DNA of 64,000 nucleotides from positions 372,001-436,000 of the forward strand of contig NZ_JABSTZ010000002.1 of NCBI RefSeq assembly GCF_013283745.1. Direction: 5' to 3'. The position numbers were made by a program, and so were the translations under genes. This document shows positions 17,470-25,906 of the stretch, piece after piece. Each line of letters starts with the position of its first letter. Within the stretch, counting starts at the first letter, position 1. Source of the stretch: Aeromicrobium stalagmiti (GTDB lineage Bacteria > Actinomycetota > Actinomycetes > Propionibacteriales > Nocardioidaceae). Under the pieces are notes generated by a model, which saw only the letters and a program-made list of their open reading frames with translations, searched no databases and had not been told where the DNA came from.

Positions 17470-18036
17470 ATGGGTGACGTCAAGGACGATCTGCACGCCA
17501 AGCTCGTCGAGGTTCGTGGCGCGCTGATGTCGGCTGTCGAAGGCGTCAGCGAGCACGACCTGCGTCGTCCGCTCACGCCGACCGGCACCAACCTCATCGG
17601 CCTGGTCAAGCACCTCGTCGGGGTGGAGCACGTCTATCTCGGCGACTCGTTCGGGCGGCCCGCCCCCGATGTCCTGTCGTGGGTGGCGGACGGCTCGGTG
17701 TGGGACGGCGCCGACATGTGGGCGACGGCCGACGAGTCGAGCGACGAGATCCTCGCGCTCTACCGCCGTGCGTGTGCTCACGGCGACGAGACCGTCGCGC
17801 TGCTCGATCTCGATGCCCCGGGACGGGTGCCGCACTGGAACCCCGCGACCGCCGACACGACCTTGGGGTACCTGCTGGTCCGGATGGTCGGCGAGACGGC
17901 CCAGCACGCCGGGCACGCGGAGATCGTCCGCGAGCTGGTCGACGGTCGCACGGGCTCCGACACCGGCACGTCCGGCACGGACTGGCCGGCCTACGTCGCC
18001 ACGATCGAGGCCGCCGCACGCCCCTTCGCTCCGTGA
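17470..18036 (+). CDS. DinB/DUF664 family protein
   Basis: A 188-residue protein of the DinB-like four-helix bundle superfamily, DUF664 type. Three histidines placed as metal ligands are visible: HLVGVEHVYLGD near residues 50-57 and GETAQHAGHAEIVRELVDG near 140-147. The superfamily includes metal-dependent thiol transferases for mycothiol or bacillithiol. ATG 17470 sits six bases after a CAGGAT -10-like element. Substrate unknown. Confidence 0.82.
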   Translation: MGDVKDDLHAKLVEVRGALMSAVEGVSEHDLRRPLTPTGTNLIGLVKHLVGVEHVYLGDSFGRPAPDVLSWVADGSVWDGADMWATADESSDEILALYRRACAHGDETVALLDLDAPGRVPHWNPATADTTLGYLLVRMVGETAQHAGHAEIVRELVDGRTGSDTGTSGTDWPAYVATIEAAARPFAP

Positions 18037-18097
18037 GGCCGCCCCGCCCATTGAAAAGCCCCACCCCGCCCCTTGAGCCCGTCGAAAGGACCATCCC

Positions 18098-18439
18098 ATG
18101 ACGAAGTACCTGATCTCGTTCCCCAGCGAGGCGATGGTGGTGCCAGACGACGAGCTCGATGCGGTGGTCGAGTCGTCCCATGCCGTCATCGAGGAGGCCA
18201 AGGCGGCCGGCGTGTACGTCTTCGGCGGGGGCATCGACGAGGGCGTCGCCCCGGTGCGGGTGTCCGCTGACGGCACCGTGACGGACGGCGCCTACCCGGG
18301 ACGCACGGTGCTCAACGGAGGATTCACCGTGCTCGAGCTGCCGTCGCGGGAGGCGGCGCTCGAGTGGGCGGCCAGGATCGCCGCTGCCTGCCGCTGCGAG
18401 CAGGAGCTCCGGGAGTTCGGCTACGACCCGGCCAGCTGA
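18098..18439 (+). CDS. YCII-related protein
   Basis: A 113-residue protein of the YCII (dimeric ferredoxin-like) fold: KYLISFP at the start, a GVYVFGGGI turn near 48 and a GGFTVLELPSREAALEWA strand-helix near 75-92. AAGGA precedes the ATG. In actinomycetes these proteins often accompany ECF sigma factors; none is seen here. Function unknown. Confidence 0.8.
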   Translation: MTKYLISFPSEAMVVPDDELDAVVESSHAVIEEAKAAGVYVFGGGIDEGVAPVRVSADGTVTDGAYPGRTVLNGGFTVLELPSREAALEWAARIAAACRCEQELREFGYDPAS

Positions 18440-18532
18440 CACAGACGGTCGTCACTGGACCAGTCTTGCAGGCAGTCCGACGGTCGAAATGCATCATCAT
18501 TGCAGTGCTTTGTGGACCCAAGATCTTGTGAT

Positions 18533-18546
18533 CGAACACCTGTTCG
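18533..18546. promoter_or_regulatory. LexA (SOS) box of the DUF222 gene
   Basis: CGAACACCTGTTCG is a full match to CGAAC-N4-GTTCG and abuts the TATTCT -10 of the gene at 18549-18554, which is followed by six bases and ATG 18561. Confidence 0.85.
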
Positions 18547-18560
18547 AGTATTCTGGGGGT

Positions 18561-19562
18561 ATGAATCCGCAGCCGACGATCGAGGCGATGCGCACTGCTG
18601 CGCTCGCGCTCTCGTCGGGTGACGTGCGGGAGTCGTTGCATGCGGTGCAGGCTGCCCAGGACGCGTTGGATGCGGCGAAGTCGATGTTGCTGGCGGAGCT
18701 GCAGGCGTCGAAGGAGTTCGAGCTCGATGGTGCGTCGACCCTGAATGCGTGGGTCCGCAACCAGCTGAGGTTGAAGCCGGGTCAGGCGTCGATCCTCGTT
18801 CGCAACGTTCAGGCGTTGGCCGATCTTCCGGGAGTTGCTGAGGCTGCTCTGGCCGGGAAGATGTCGGCGTCTCATGTGGCGGTGTTCGCCTACGGGTTGC
18901 GGCACATCGGGTTGGAGTCGATGCGCGAGTTCGAGGCGGAGTTCGTCGAGGTCGCGTTGGCGCGAGCACCGGGGGACTTGTTCGAGGCGGTGAAGCATCT
19001 GCAGGACGTGCTTCATCCCGAGGATCTGGATGAGAAGTACTTGGACGGGATGGAGAAGGAAGACTTCTCCATCGACGCCCTGCCCGATGGTTTCCATGTG
19101 ACCGGTTTCCTGAACACCGTCACCGGGTCGAAGCTGAAGAAGGCCATCGACGCGTTGTCGGCTCCGAAGGACGCTGACGACAAGCGCACGGGTGCGCAGC
19201 GGCGGGTCCAGGCGGTCGACGATCTCGCCTCTGCGTTCCTCGGTTCGGGTCTTCCGGCCGACAAGGGCGTGAAGCCCCACATGTCGGTCTTCGTCGACGC
19301 GGAAACGCTCGCTGCTGCGGCCGAGCACGTGGAGCGGGCCACGAAGAAGCCTTACCTGAACCCGCCTCCGATGCCGGCAACCGAGCCGGCTGTGTTGGCC
19401 GGTCACGGTGCGATCGGTCCGCAGCTGTTGATGATGTTGACGTGCATGGCGGCTGTGACGCCGATCGTGCACACGGTGCAGGCCAACCCGTCGGACGTCA
19501 CCACAGGCCGAGCGAAGCGAGGCAGGTGCCCGGGCGAAGCCCGGCAGCGACGTAGTCGCTGA
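18561..19562 (+). pseudogene. DUF222 (13E12-type) protein, HNH half missing
   Basis: 333 residues encode the DUF222 domain (residues about 8-300) found at the front of many actinobacterial HNH endonucleases, the 13E12 repeat family of mycobacteria. The frame leaves the family pattern at 19503 in a cluster of small hairpins and stops at 19560. The last ~20 residues (GRAKRGRCPGEARQRRSR) come from the hairpin DNA, and the HNH zinc/histidine region is absent; a scrap of its end survives downstream in another frame. With its LexA box and leaderless-type -10 the gene would be SOS-induced, as shown for 13E12 genes of M. tuberculosis. The product, if made, lacks the nuclease. Confidence 0.75.
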
Positions 19563-19583
19563 TGCGGCGAGGGACGAGCCGCG
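19503..19583. repeat. REP-like hairpin cluster inside the DUF222-HNH gene
   Basis: Hairpins in a row: CCGGGC-gaa-GCCCGG (19530-19544), AGCGAC-gta-GTCGCT (19546-19560) and GCGGC/GCCGC arms (19564-19582), preceded by a GAGCGAAGCGAG stretch. The three-base loops and the AGCGACgNaGTCGC core recur in nrdJ at 61294-61307, so this is a mobile or dispersed palindromic element. It coincides with the break in the coding frame. Confidence 0.7.
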
Positions 19584-19711
19584 CACTCCACCTGGTGCAC
19601 CGCAACCTGCTGCAGATCAGCGGGGACGCTGTGTCCGGGTTCGTGTTCACGACCCGCGACGGACGGCGGCTGCGCCGCCGACGACGAACCGGCTACCGCC
19701 GAGCCGCCTGA
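19580..19711 (+). pseudogene. remnant of the HNH protein C-terminus
   Basis: In a frame different from the DUF222 domain the sequence reads ...ALHLVHRNLLQISGDAVSG then FVFTTRDGRRLRRRRR and a stop at 19709. LVHR followed by a hydrophobic strand and TRDGR is what the end of a DUF222-HNH protein looks like. No start of its own. The rest of the gap to 19774 holds nothing I can name. Confidence 0.5.
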
Positions 19712-19774
19712 CCAGCCTGGTCCGGTGGCCCACCGGCACGCCCGGACACAGATCGGGGACTCCGGTCTCGGAAT

Positions 19775-21784
19775 TCAGACCTGCAGGGTCGGGTGGAGCC
19801 GGGCGATCGTGACCGTCTGGCGACGCCGCGCGGCGATCACCGTGACGCCCAGCGCCAGCACCGTGAACAGCCCGAGCACGAGGAAGTCGCGCAGCACGCC
19901 GTCCGTGCCACCGGCGAGGGCGGCTCGCAGGCCGTGCACCGTGTAGGTCATCGGCAGCAGGTCGTGCAGCACGTTGAAGAACGGTGGCGCCGTCTCGATC
20001 GGATAGGTCCCGCCGGCCGACGTCAGCTGCAGGCTGACGAACACGAGCGCCGCGAAGCGTCCCGCCCCGCCGAACAGCGCCACGAACATCTGGTTGATGG
20101 CTGTGAAGACCGCCGCCGTGGCGAGGGACATGCCGATCAGCAGCCACTGGTTGGCCGGCGTGATGCCGAGGACCCCTTGGAGCACGACGAGCAGCAGGGC
20201 GACCTGGACGACCGAGACCGCGACGCCGGGCGCATACCCGGCGAGCGCCGTGCGGACGCTGCCGGTCGTCGAGGCGATCGCCCGGGCCGAGAGCGGCCGG
20301 AGCAACAGGTAGATCGCCATCGCGCCGACCCAGAGCGCCAGCGACATGAAGTAGGGCGCCAGCGCCTCGCCGTAGTTCTTGACCTCGTTGACCCGGTCGG
20401 CGGCCTCCTCGATCGGAGTGGCCGCGGTCTTCGAGAGGGTCTCGCGCTCGGACTTGTCGTAGTCGGGCACCTCGCCGCTGCCGTCGCGGAGCCCGTTGGT
20501 GAGCTTGAGGGCTCCGGCCGAGAGCTCGTTGGCCCCGTCGGCGAGCTGGCCCGCACCGTCGGACAGCTGGCCGGCGCCGGCGCTGACCTGGCCGGTGGCT
20601 GCGGCAAGGCGGCTTGCTCCGCTGGACGCCTGACCGATCGCGTCGACGAGCTGCGGCACGCTGGCGGCGAGCCGGGCGTTGCCGTCAGCCACCTGCTTCG
20701 AGCCGTCGGCGAGCTTCTGGGTGCCTGCCCCGAGGTCACGGGCCTGGCCACGCACCCCGCCGACGAAGTCCTTCAGGTCGCCCGAGCCGTCAGCGGCCTG
20801 ACGAAGCAGGCTGCAGTCGAGGCCTTCGGGCTGGGCCGCCTCGCACTGGTCGGCCAGGGCGTCGAGGTTGCCGGCGAGCTCGTCGATGTCGGCGTCGGCG
20901 GTGTCGGTGGCCCCGAGGATGGCCCGGGTGACGCCCTGCACGGTGTCGTTGAGCTCGGCGTTGCCGTCGGCGACCTGGCGCGCACCGTCCGCGAGCTTCT
21001 GGGTCTGGCCGGGCAGGGGAGCGGTCCGGTCGTCCAGCTCGTCGAGGCCGCTGGAGAGCTGCTGGGCTCCGTCGTCGAGCTGCCCGGCACCGTCAGCGAG
21101 CTGGTCGGCGCCGTCGGCGAGATCGGACGCACCTCCGGCGAGCTGGTCAGCGCCGTCGGCCAGCTTCGCCGCCCCGTCCGCCGCGTCGTCGAGCGCGATC
21201 TTGATGTCGGAGAAGCTCAGGTAGACGTTGTCGAGATAGGTCTCGGTGACCTGGGCGTTGAGCGCTCCCTTGGCGGCCCGCAGGATCGTCTGCGCGATGG
21301 TGCCGTTGATGTAGTTGACGGCGTCGTTGGTCTGCAGGTCGAGATTGCCCTGGATCGCGTCGGCCGGGTCGCCGCTGGTCGAGGTCGCCGCCTTCGACAG
21401 GTTCTCGGGGATCGTCAGGACCGCCTTGTAGTCGCCGTCGGCAAGCCCCTGCTGGGCGTCCTTGGCGTCGGTCAGCACCCAGTCGTAGTTGTCGTCGTCG
21501 TCGTTGCTCACCAGGTTGCCGGCGAGCTGGCGCCCGACGGCGACGGGCTGCTTCTTGCCGTCGCGGCCGGTGATCTCGACGAGCTTGTCCTCGTTGACGA
21601 CGGCGGCCTTGACGTGGTCGAGCCGCCCGGTCGGGTCGAGGTTGGCCCAGACGTACATCGCGCCGTAGAACAGCGGCACCAGCATCACGGCGACCACGGC
21701 GGCGCGGGTCAGGCGGCTGCGGCGGAACCGCGCGAGCTCGAACCAGGGGAGCGTGGGGGACGGCCAACGATTCAGGAACAGCAT
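19775..21784 (-). CDS. YhgE/Pip-type membrane export protein
   Basis: A 669-residue protein of the YhgE/Pip family, which combines an ABC-2-like permease with a long periplasmic coil. One membrane helix lies near 28-48 (AAVVAVMLVPLFYGAMYVWA), then a globular extracellular part, then about 200 residues of heptad-like repeats (LADGADQLAGGASDLADGAD type, 15 or so LxDGAxQ units), then five membrane helices from about 475 to 650. The family includes the Lactococcus phage receptor Pip and the EsaA/type VII-associated proteins. ATG overlaps the MMPL stop by 1 nt (TGATG), so the two are translationally coupled. Probable partner of the ATPase domain fused to that MMPL protein. Confidence 0.85.
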   Translation of the reverse strand: MLFLNRWPSPTLPWFELARFRRSRLTRAAVVAVMLVPLFYGAMYVWANLDPTGRLDHVKAAVVNEDKLVEITGRDGKKQPVAVGRQLAGNLVSNDDDDNYDWVLTDAKDAQQGLADGDYKAVLTIPENLSKAATSTSGDPADAIQGNLDLQTNDAVNYINGTIAQTILRAAKGALNAQVTETYLDNVYLSFSDIKIALDDAADGAAKLADGADQLAGGASDLADGADQLADGAGQLDDGAQQLSSGLDELDDRTAPLPGQTQKLADGARQVADGNAELNDTVQGVTRAILGATDTADADIDELAGNLDALADQCEAAQPEGLDCSLLRQAADGSGDLKDFVGGVRGQARDLGAGTQKLADGSKQVADGNARLAASVPQLVDAIGQASSGASRLAAATGQVSAGAGQLSDGAGQLADGANELSAGALKLTNGLRDGSGEVPDYDKSERETLSKTAATPIEEAADRVNEVKNYGEALAPYFMSLALWVGAMAIYLLLRPLSARAIASTTGSVRTALAGYAPGVAVSVVQVALLLVVLQGVLGITPANQWLLIGMSLATAAVFTAINQMFVALFGGAGRFAALVFVSLQLTSAGGTYPIETAPPFFNVLHDLLPMTYTVHGLRAALAGGTDGVLRDFLVLGLFTVLALGVTVIAARRRQTVTIARLHPTLQV

Positions 21785-24678
21785 CAGAGCATCAACTCGT
21801 GGAGGGTGCGGGAGGTGTCCAGCTCCAGGAGGTGGAGCCGGCTGGGCGCGGTGTCATCGGGTGGTGAGGGAGCGGCGGAGGCCGACTGGACGCTCGCGAC
21901 GAGCGTGACGTCGCGGTCCTCGAGCAGCCATGCCAGGGCCGACCAGAGCAGGTCGATGTTCTCCGACGACCGCAGGTCGTCGGCGTCGTCGACGATCACG
22001 ATGCGCGGGTCGTCGGTCAGGGCGAGGACGACACCGAGCAGCTTGCGCTCGAGCCGGGTCAGCGACGACACCAGGGCGGTGCCCGCGAGCGGCTCGTACG
22101 GGACGCCCGCGTCGTCGTGCGCCCGTTCCAGCGCGTCGTTGAGCTCGGCGAGGATCGGGGAGATCCGGCCGCGACTGACCCAGAGCCCGAACGAGCGGAT
22201 CGAGAGGCGTTCGGCGATGTGCTGGTCGATGCTGAGGTTGTCCTCGAGGTCGTTGAGGCCGGTCAGCTCGGCGAGCGCGACGCTGTGCCGCACGCCGGAG
22301 GCCTCCTGTGGCAGCAGGAAGCCGTTGACCCGCAGCCGCCCGCTGTCGTACGCCATGCGGCCGGCGAACGTCAGCAGCAGCGCGGTCTTGCCGGCGCCGC
22401 TGGGACCGTGCACGACGAGCCAGTCGCCGCGATCGACCTCGACCGAGACGTCGTTGTAGACCAGGCCCTCGGGCCCCGACACCGTGAGCGCGGCGGCGGA
22501 GATGGCCGCGGTCGAGTCGGGTCGCGGCCAGGCCTGCAGCTCGACCCGGCGGTGCAGGCCCTCGCCCTCGACGTCGACGTGGGGCAGGCGACGGTCCAGC
22601 GCGGCGGGCAGCGTCCAGGCCCGTCGGCCGAACAGCTCGAGCACGGCGGGAGCGAAGAGCATGCGGATCAGGAACGCGTCGACGAACACGCCGACGGCCA
22701 GGGCGAACGCGATGGGCTTGATGTTGGGGTCGCCCTCGGGCACGAACGCGGCGAAGACGGCGAGCATGATGACCGCCGCGGCGGTCACGACCCGTGAGCT
22801 GCCGACGAAGCCGTCGACGATCGCGCGGTGCGGGTCGCCGGTGCGGACGTACTCCTCCTTCATGCGGGCCATGAGGAAGACCTCGTAGTCCATCGACAGG
22901 CCGAACAGCACGGCCATCAGGATGATCGGCAGGAAGCTGATGAGGGGCCCGGTCTCCTCGAGGTGGACGAGGTCCATCAGCCAGCCCCACTGGAACACCG
23001 CGACCACGGCGCCGAACGACGCCCCGGTCGACAGCAGGAAGCCGAGCGTCGCCTTGAGCGGCACGACGATCGAGCGGAAGACGATCATCAGCAGCAGCAC
23101 CGACAGGCCGACCACGACGATCCCGAACGGCAGCAGCGCGCTCTGGAGCCGGTCGGAGACGTCGATGCCGCCGGCGGTCAGTCCGGTGACGGCGACCGGG
23201 ACGTCGTACTTCTCCTGCCACTCGGGCTCGCGGTCGCGGATCTGCTGCACCAGCCGGGTCGTGCGCTCGTCGGTCGCGCCTGTCGACGGGATGACCTGGA
23301 TGATGCCGGTGTCGGCCGTGCGGTTCGGCGTCGCGAGGCCGATGCCGTCGACGCCCTTCATCGCGCGCAGGTCGGCGGCGATGCCGTCCACGACGCCGAC
23401 CGGGTCGGTCGAGGAGATGATGTCGACGCTGACCAGCAGCGGGCCGTTGTAGCCGGGGCCGAAGTGCTCGTCGACGAGGTCGTACGCCACCCGCTGCGTG
23501 CTGCCGGCCGGGGCGGTGCCGTTGTCGGGCAGGGCCAGCTGCAGGTCCTTCGACGGGATCGTGACGACGGCCAGGCCGACCACCACGATGACGATCGCCA
23601 GCAGCGGGAAGCGGGTCGTGACCTCGGCCCAGCGCCGCGAGAAGCCTCCCGGCGGGTGGTCCGCGCTGGGCGTGAGGCGGGCGCCGGCGCGTCCGAGCAG
23701 TGCAGGCAGCACCGTCAGCGCGACCGCCACGGCGACGACGACCGACAGGGCCGCGACGGCGCCCATGATCGTGAGGAACGGGATGCGCGCGATCGCGAGG
23801 CCCAGCAGCGCGATGACGACCGTCACCCCGGCGAAGACGACCGCAGACCCGGCCGTCGCCACCGATCGGGCTGCCGCCTCCTCGGGCTCGACCCCGTCGG
23901 CGAGCTGCTCGCGGTGCCGCGACACGATGAACAGGGCGTAGTCGATGCCCACCGCCAGCCCGATCATCAGGGCCAGCAGGGGAGCGGTCGCCGAGATTGT
24001 GATGAAGCCGGTCGCGGCGATCGTGATCGCCGTCGTGACCATGACCCCCAGCAGGGCCGTGACGATCGGCATGACGGCCGCGCGCAGCGACCGGAACATC
24101 AGGTAGAGCACGACGAACGCGACGATCACGCCGATGACCTCGGTGATCGACAGCTGCGGCCCGGTGCTGGTGAAGACGTCGCCGCCGAACGCGATCGTGT
24201 AGCCGGCCTTCTTCAGCGCGTCCCCGGTGTCGACCAGCTGGGCGCGGTCGTCCGCGGTGACGGCGGTGAGCTTGCGGTCGAACTGCACCTGCACCTGCGC
24301 GGCGACCTTGTCCTTCGAGACGCCGATCGACGTCATGTCGGAGTAGGGCGACACGACGTCGCTGACGCCGTCGACCTTCTTCATGTCCGTGATCGCGTCG
24401 TCGATCAGGCGCCGGGTGCGCTGGTCGTCGACGGTCCGCCCGTCCGGGGCGACGACGACGAGATAGGCCGAGGCGCCGCTGAGTTCGGGGAACGTCCGCC
24501 CGAGCGAGTTGATCGCCTCCTGCGACTCGGTGCCGGGGATGTCGAAGGAGTTCTGGGTGCCGCTGCCGAGGCCCAAGGCGGCGACGCCGGAGACCAGCAG
24601 GATCGCGACCCACGCTCCGAGCACGCGACGGGGATGGCGGAAGGCCCAGCGGCCGAGCGAATAGAGGGAGGTCGACAC
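21784..24678 (-). CDS. MMPL/RND transporter fused to an ABC-type ATPase domain
   Basis: 964 residues from GTG 24678 (MSTSLYSLGRWAFRHPRRVLG, the usual MMPL start; a TTG at 24705 would add nine residues). Residues about 1-735 are a full MMPL permease: twelve membrane helices in two sets of six, two extracellular loops, and GxxxDY-type motifs in helix 4 and helix 10 (GIDYALFIVSRHREQL; GLSMDYEVFLMARMKEEY). Residues about 740-964 are an ABC-ATPase-like domain: Walker A GPSGAGKT near 756, Q-loop LLPQ, then a signature region lacking LSGGQ (SSLTRLERKLLG near 870) and Walker B IVIVDDADD near 891 with Asp for the catalytic Glu. PMF-driven MMPL proteins do not need such a domain. With the coupled YhgE-like permease and divergent TetR it forms a single export operon. 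Confidence 0.85.
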   Translation of the reverse strand: MSTSLYSLGRWAFRHPRRVLGAWVAILLVSGVAALGLGSGTQNSFDIPGTESQEAINSLGRTFPELSGASAYLVVVAPDGRTVDDQRTRRLIDDAITDMKKVDGVSDVVSPYSDMTSIGVSKDKVAAQVQVQFDRKLTAVTADDRAQLVDTGDALKKAGYTIAFGGDVFTSTGPQLSITEVIGVIVAFVVLYLMFRSLRAAVMPIVTALLGVMVTTAITIAATGFITISATAPLLALMIGLAVGIDYALFIVSRHREQLADGVEPEEAAARSVATAGSAVVFAGVTVVIALLGLAIARIPFLTIMGAVAALSVVVAVAVALTVLPALLGRAGARLTPSADHPPGGFSRRWAEVTTRFPLLAIVIVVVGLAVVTIPSKDLQLALPDNGTAPAGSTQRVAYDLVDEHFGPGYNGPLLVSVDIISSTDPVGVVDGIAADLRAMKGVDGIGLATPNRTADTGIIQVIPSTGATDERTTRLVQQIRDREPEWQEKYDVPVAVTGLTAGGIDVSDRLQSALLPFGIVVVGLSVLLLMIVFRSIVVPLKATLGFLLSTGASFGAVVAVFQWGWLMDLVHLEETGPLISFLPIILMAVLFGLSMDYEVFLMARMKEEYVRTGDPHRAIVDGFVGSSRVVTAAAVIMLAVFAAFVPEGDPNIKPIAFALAVGVFVDAFLIRMLFAPAVLELFGRRAWTLPAALDRRLPHVDVEGEGLHRRVELQAWPRPDSTAAISAAALTVSGPEGLVYNDVSVEVDRGDWLVVHGPSGAGKTALLLTFAGRMAYDSGRLRVNGFLLPQEASGVRHSVALAELTGLNDLEDNLSIDQHIAERLSIRSFGLWVSRGRISPILAELNDALERAHDDAGVPYEPLAGTALVSSLTRLERKLLGVVLALTDDPRIVIVDDADDLRSSENIDLLWSALAWLLEDRDVTLVASVQSASAAPSPPDDTAPSRLHLLELDTSRTLHELML

Positions 24679-24685
24679 ACCAACA

Positions 24686-24720
24686 CGATACGGTTGTGTA
24701 TCCAATACGTCAATGTATCG
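24686..24720. promoter_or_regulatory. probable TetR operator between tetR-like and the export operon
   Basis: Outer inverted pair CGATAC (24686-24691) / GTATCG (24715-24720) encloses GTAT-cca-ATAC (24698-24708), giving repeated GTAT/ATAC half-sites. It lies 8 bp from the MMPL GTG and 46 bp from the regulator's ATG, where a repressor would block both promoters. Confidence 0.55.
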
Positions 24721-24766
24721 AGTATGATGTCCACGTCACAGCGAGGTCGAGGTCCAGGAAGGCGTC

Positions 24767-25402
24767 ATGGCACAGGTGTCCACCGAACGGCCCGCGGTCC
24801 GTCGCCGAGCGGCGACCCGCGAGCGGCTGCTCGACGCTGCCCGCACCGTGCTGGCGCGCGAGGGCATCCAGGGCGCGTCCGTCGAGCACATCTGCGAGCA
24901 GGCCGGCTTCACGCGCGGCGCGTTCTACTCCAACTTCGCCAGCAAGGACGAGCTCGTCCTCGCCCTGTTCGACCGCGAGCGTGAGCAGATGTTCACGGTG
25001 CTGCGCGCGGCCGCCGACCCGTCGTCGTTCGAGGGTCTCGACACGCTCGACGCCGTCGGCGTCATCATGGACCGCTTCCTGCTGGGCCAGCAGCAGGATC
25101 GCGAGTGGTACCTCGTCCACGCTGAGTTCGAGCTGCGCGGCGTCCGCGACGACGCGGTCGGCCGTGAGTTCGTGGCGGCGTCCCGTCAGGTGCGCACCGA
25201 CTTCGAAGCCTTCCTGACGTCGGCGCTCGAGGCGTTGGGCCGGCGCCTGACGATCGAGCTGTCGCACGCCGCGACGATCGTGATGGGCACCTACGACACG
25301 GCCCTGCGCGAGGCGCTGCTCGAGGACCGACCGATCGACCTCGGGCTGCTCAAGGGCACGCTCCCGGCCCTCCTCCTCGCGGTCACGGAGCCGGTGGGCT
25401 GA
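24767..25402 (+). CDS. TetR-family transcriptional regulator
   Basis: A 211-residue TetR protein: the HTH is at about residues 14-58 (TRERLLDAARTVLAREG, GASVEHICEQAGFTRGAFYSNF, KDELVLALFD), the C-terminal ligand domain is variable. AGGAAGG stands before ATG 24767. It diverges from the MMPL-ABC/YhgE operon and is the obvious repressor of it. Its 3' end overlaps the convergent DUF1232 gene by 20 bp. Ligand unknown. Confidence 0.9.
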   Translation: MAQVSTERPAVRRRAATRERLLDAARTVLAREGIQGASVEHICEQAGFTRGAFYSNFASKDELVLALFDREREQMFTVLRAAADPSSFEGLDTLDAVGVIMDRFLLGQQQDREWYLVHAEFELRGVRDDAVGREFVAASRQVRTDFEAFLTSALEALGRRLTIELSHAATIVMGTYDTALREALLEDRPIDLGLLKGTLPALLLAVTEPVG

Positions 25403-25793
25403 CCCCAGCCAGGCGCCTGATCACCGCGAGTCCGTCGGTTGTCCCGCGCCAGTGCTGCTCCAGTGCGTCCGCGCCGGCGCGACGCACCACCGACCGCAGG
25501 GCGAGCGCGACGACCACGACGTCGTCGGCGTACCCGATCACCGGGATGAAGTCCGGCACCAGGTCGATCGGCATCAGCAGGTAGCCGAGCAGCAGCCACA
25601 GGCGCACCCGCACGCCGCGGGGGAGCGACCTGTTGCGGGCGAGACGTCCCAGCAGGGCGAGCACGTCTGGCACCAGCCGCATGGCGTCCCGGACCTGCGC
25701 GTCGCCGGGACGGCGCCACCACAGGGCGACCAGGAGCAGGAGCCACAGGACGAGCAGGCTGACGGCCACGGAGATGGCCACGTCCCGGATCAC
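25383..25793 (-). CDS. YkvA/DUF1232 membrane protein
   Basis: A 136-residue protein from GTG 25793. One N-terminal membrane helix (VAISVAVSLLVLWLLLLVALWW) is followed by the DUF1232 core: RLWLLLGYLLMPIDLVPDFIPVIGYADD, in short a PIDLIPD-(F)-IPVIGYADD motif near residues 75-92. Function of the family is unknown. The gene converges on the TetR gene with overlapping ends. Confidence 0.82.
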   Translation of the reverse strand: MIRDVAISVAVSLLVLWLLLLVALWWRRPGDAQVRDAMRLVPDVLALLGRLARNRSLPRGVRVRLWLLLGYLLMPIDLVPDFIPVIGYADDVVVVALALRSVVRRAGADALEQHWRGTTDGLAVIRRLAGVSPPAP

Positions 25794-25817
25794 GCCGTCA
25801 TCGTCCCACCCCAGCGC

Positions 25818-25874
25818 GAAAGTGTGCGTGTCTGCCCCAGAATGGCCGCCGGAACGGTGCAGACGCGCACAGTT
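25818..25874. repeat. second copy of the 57-bp dispersed repeat
   Basis: Starts GAAAGTGTGCG and ends CGCACAGTT like 12829-12885, with about 84% identity over 57 bp and no length change. Here the outer right arm of the 94-bp element near miaB is missing. It lies 33 bp upstream of the next gene's start. Confidence 0.8.
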
Positions 25875-25906
25875 TGTGGCTGGTGGGTGGATGGGAGGAT
25901 GGGCGC

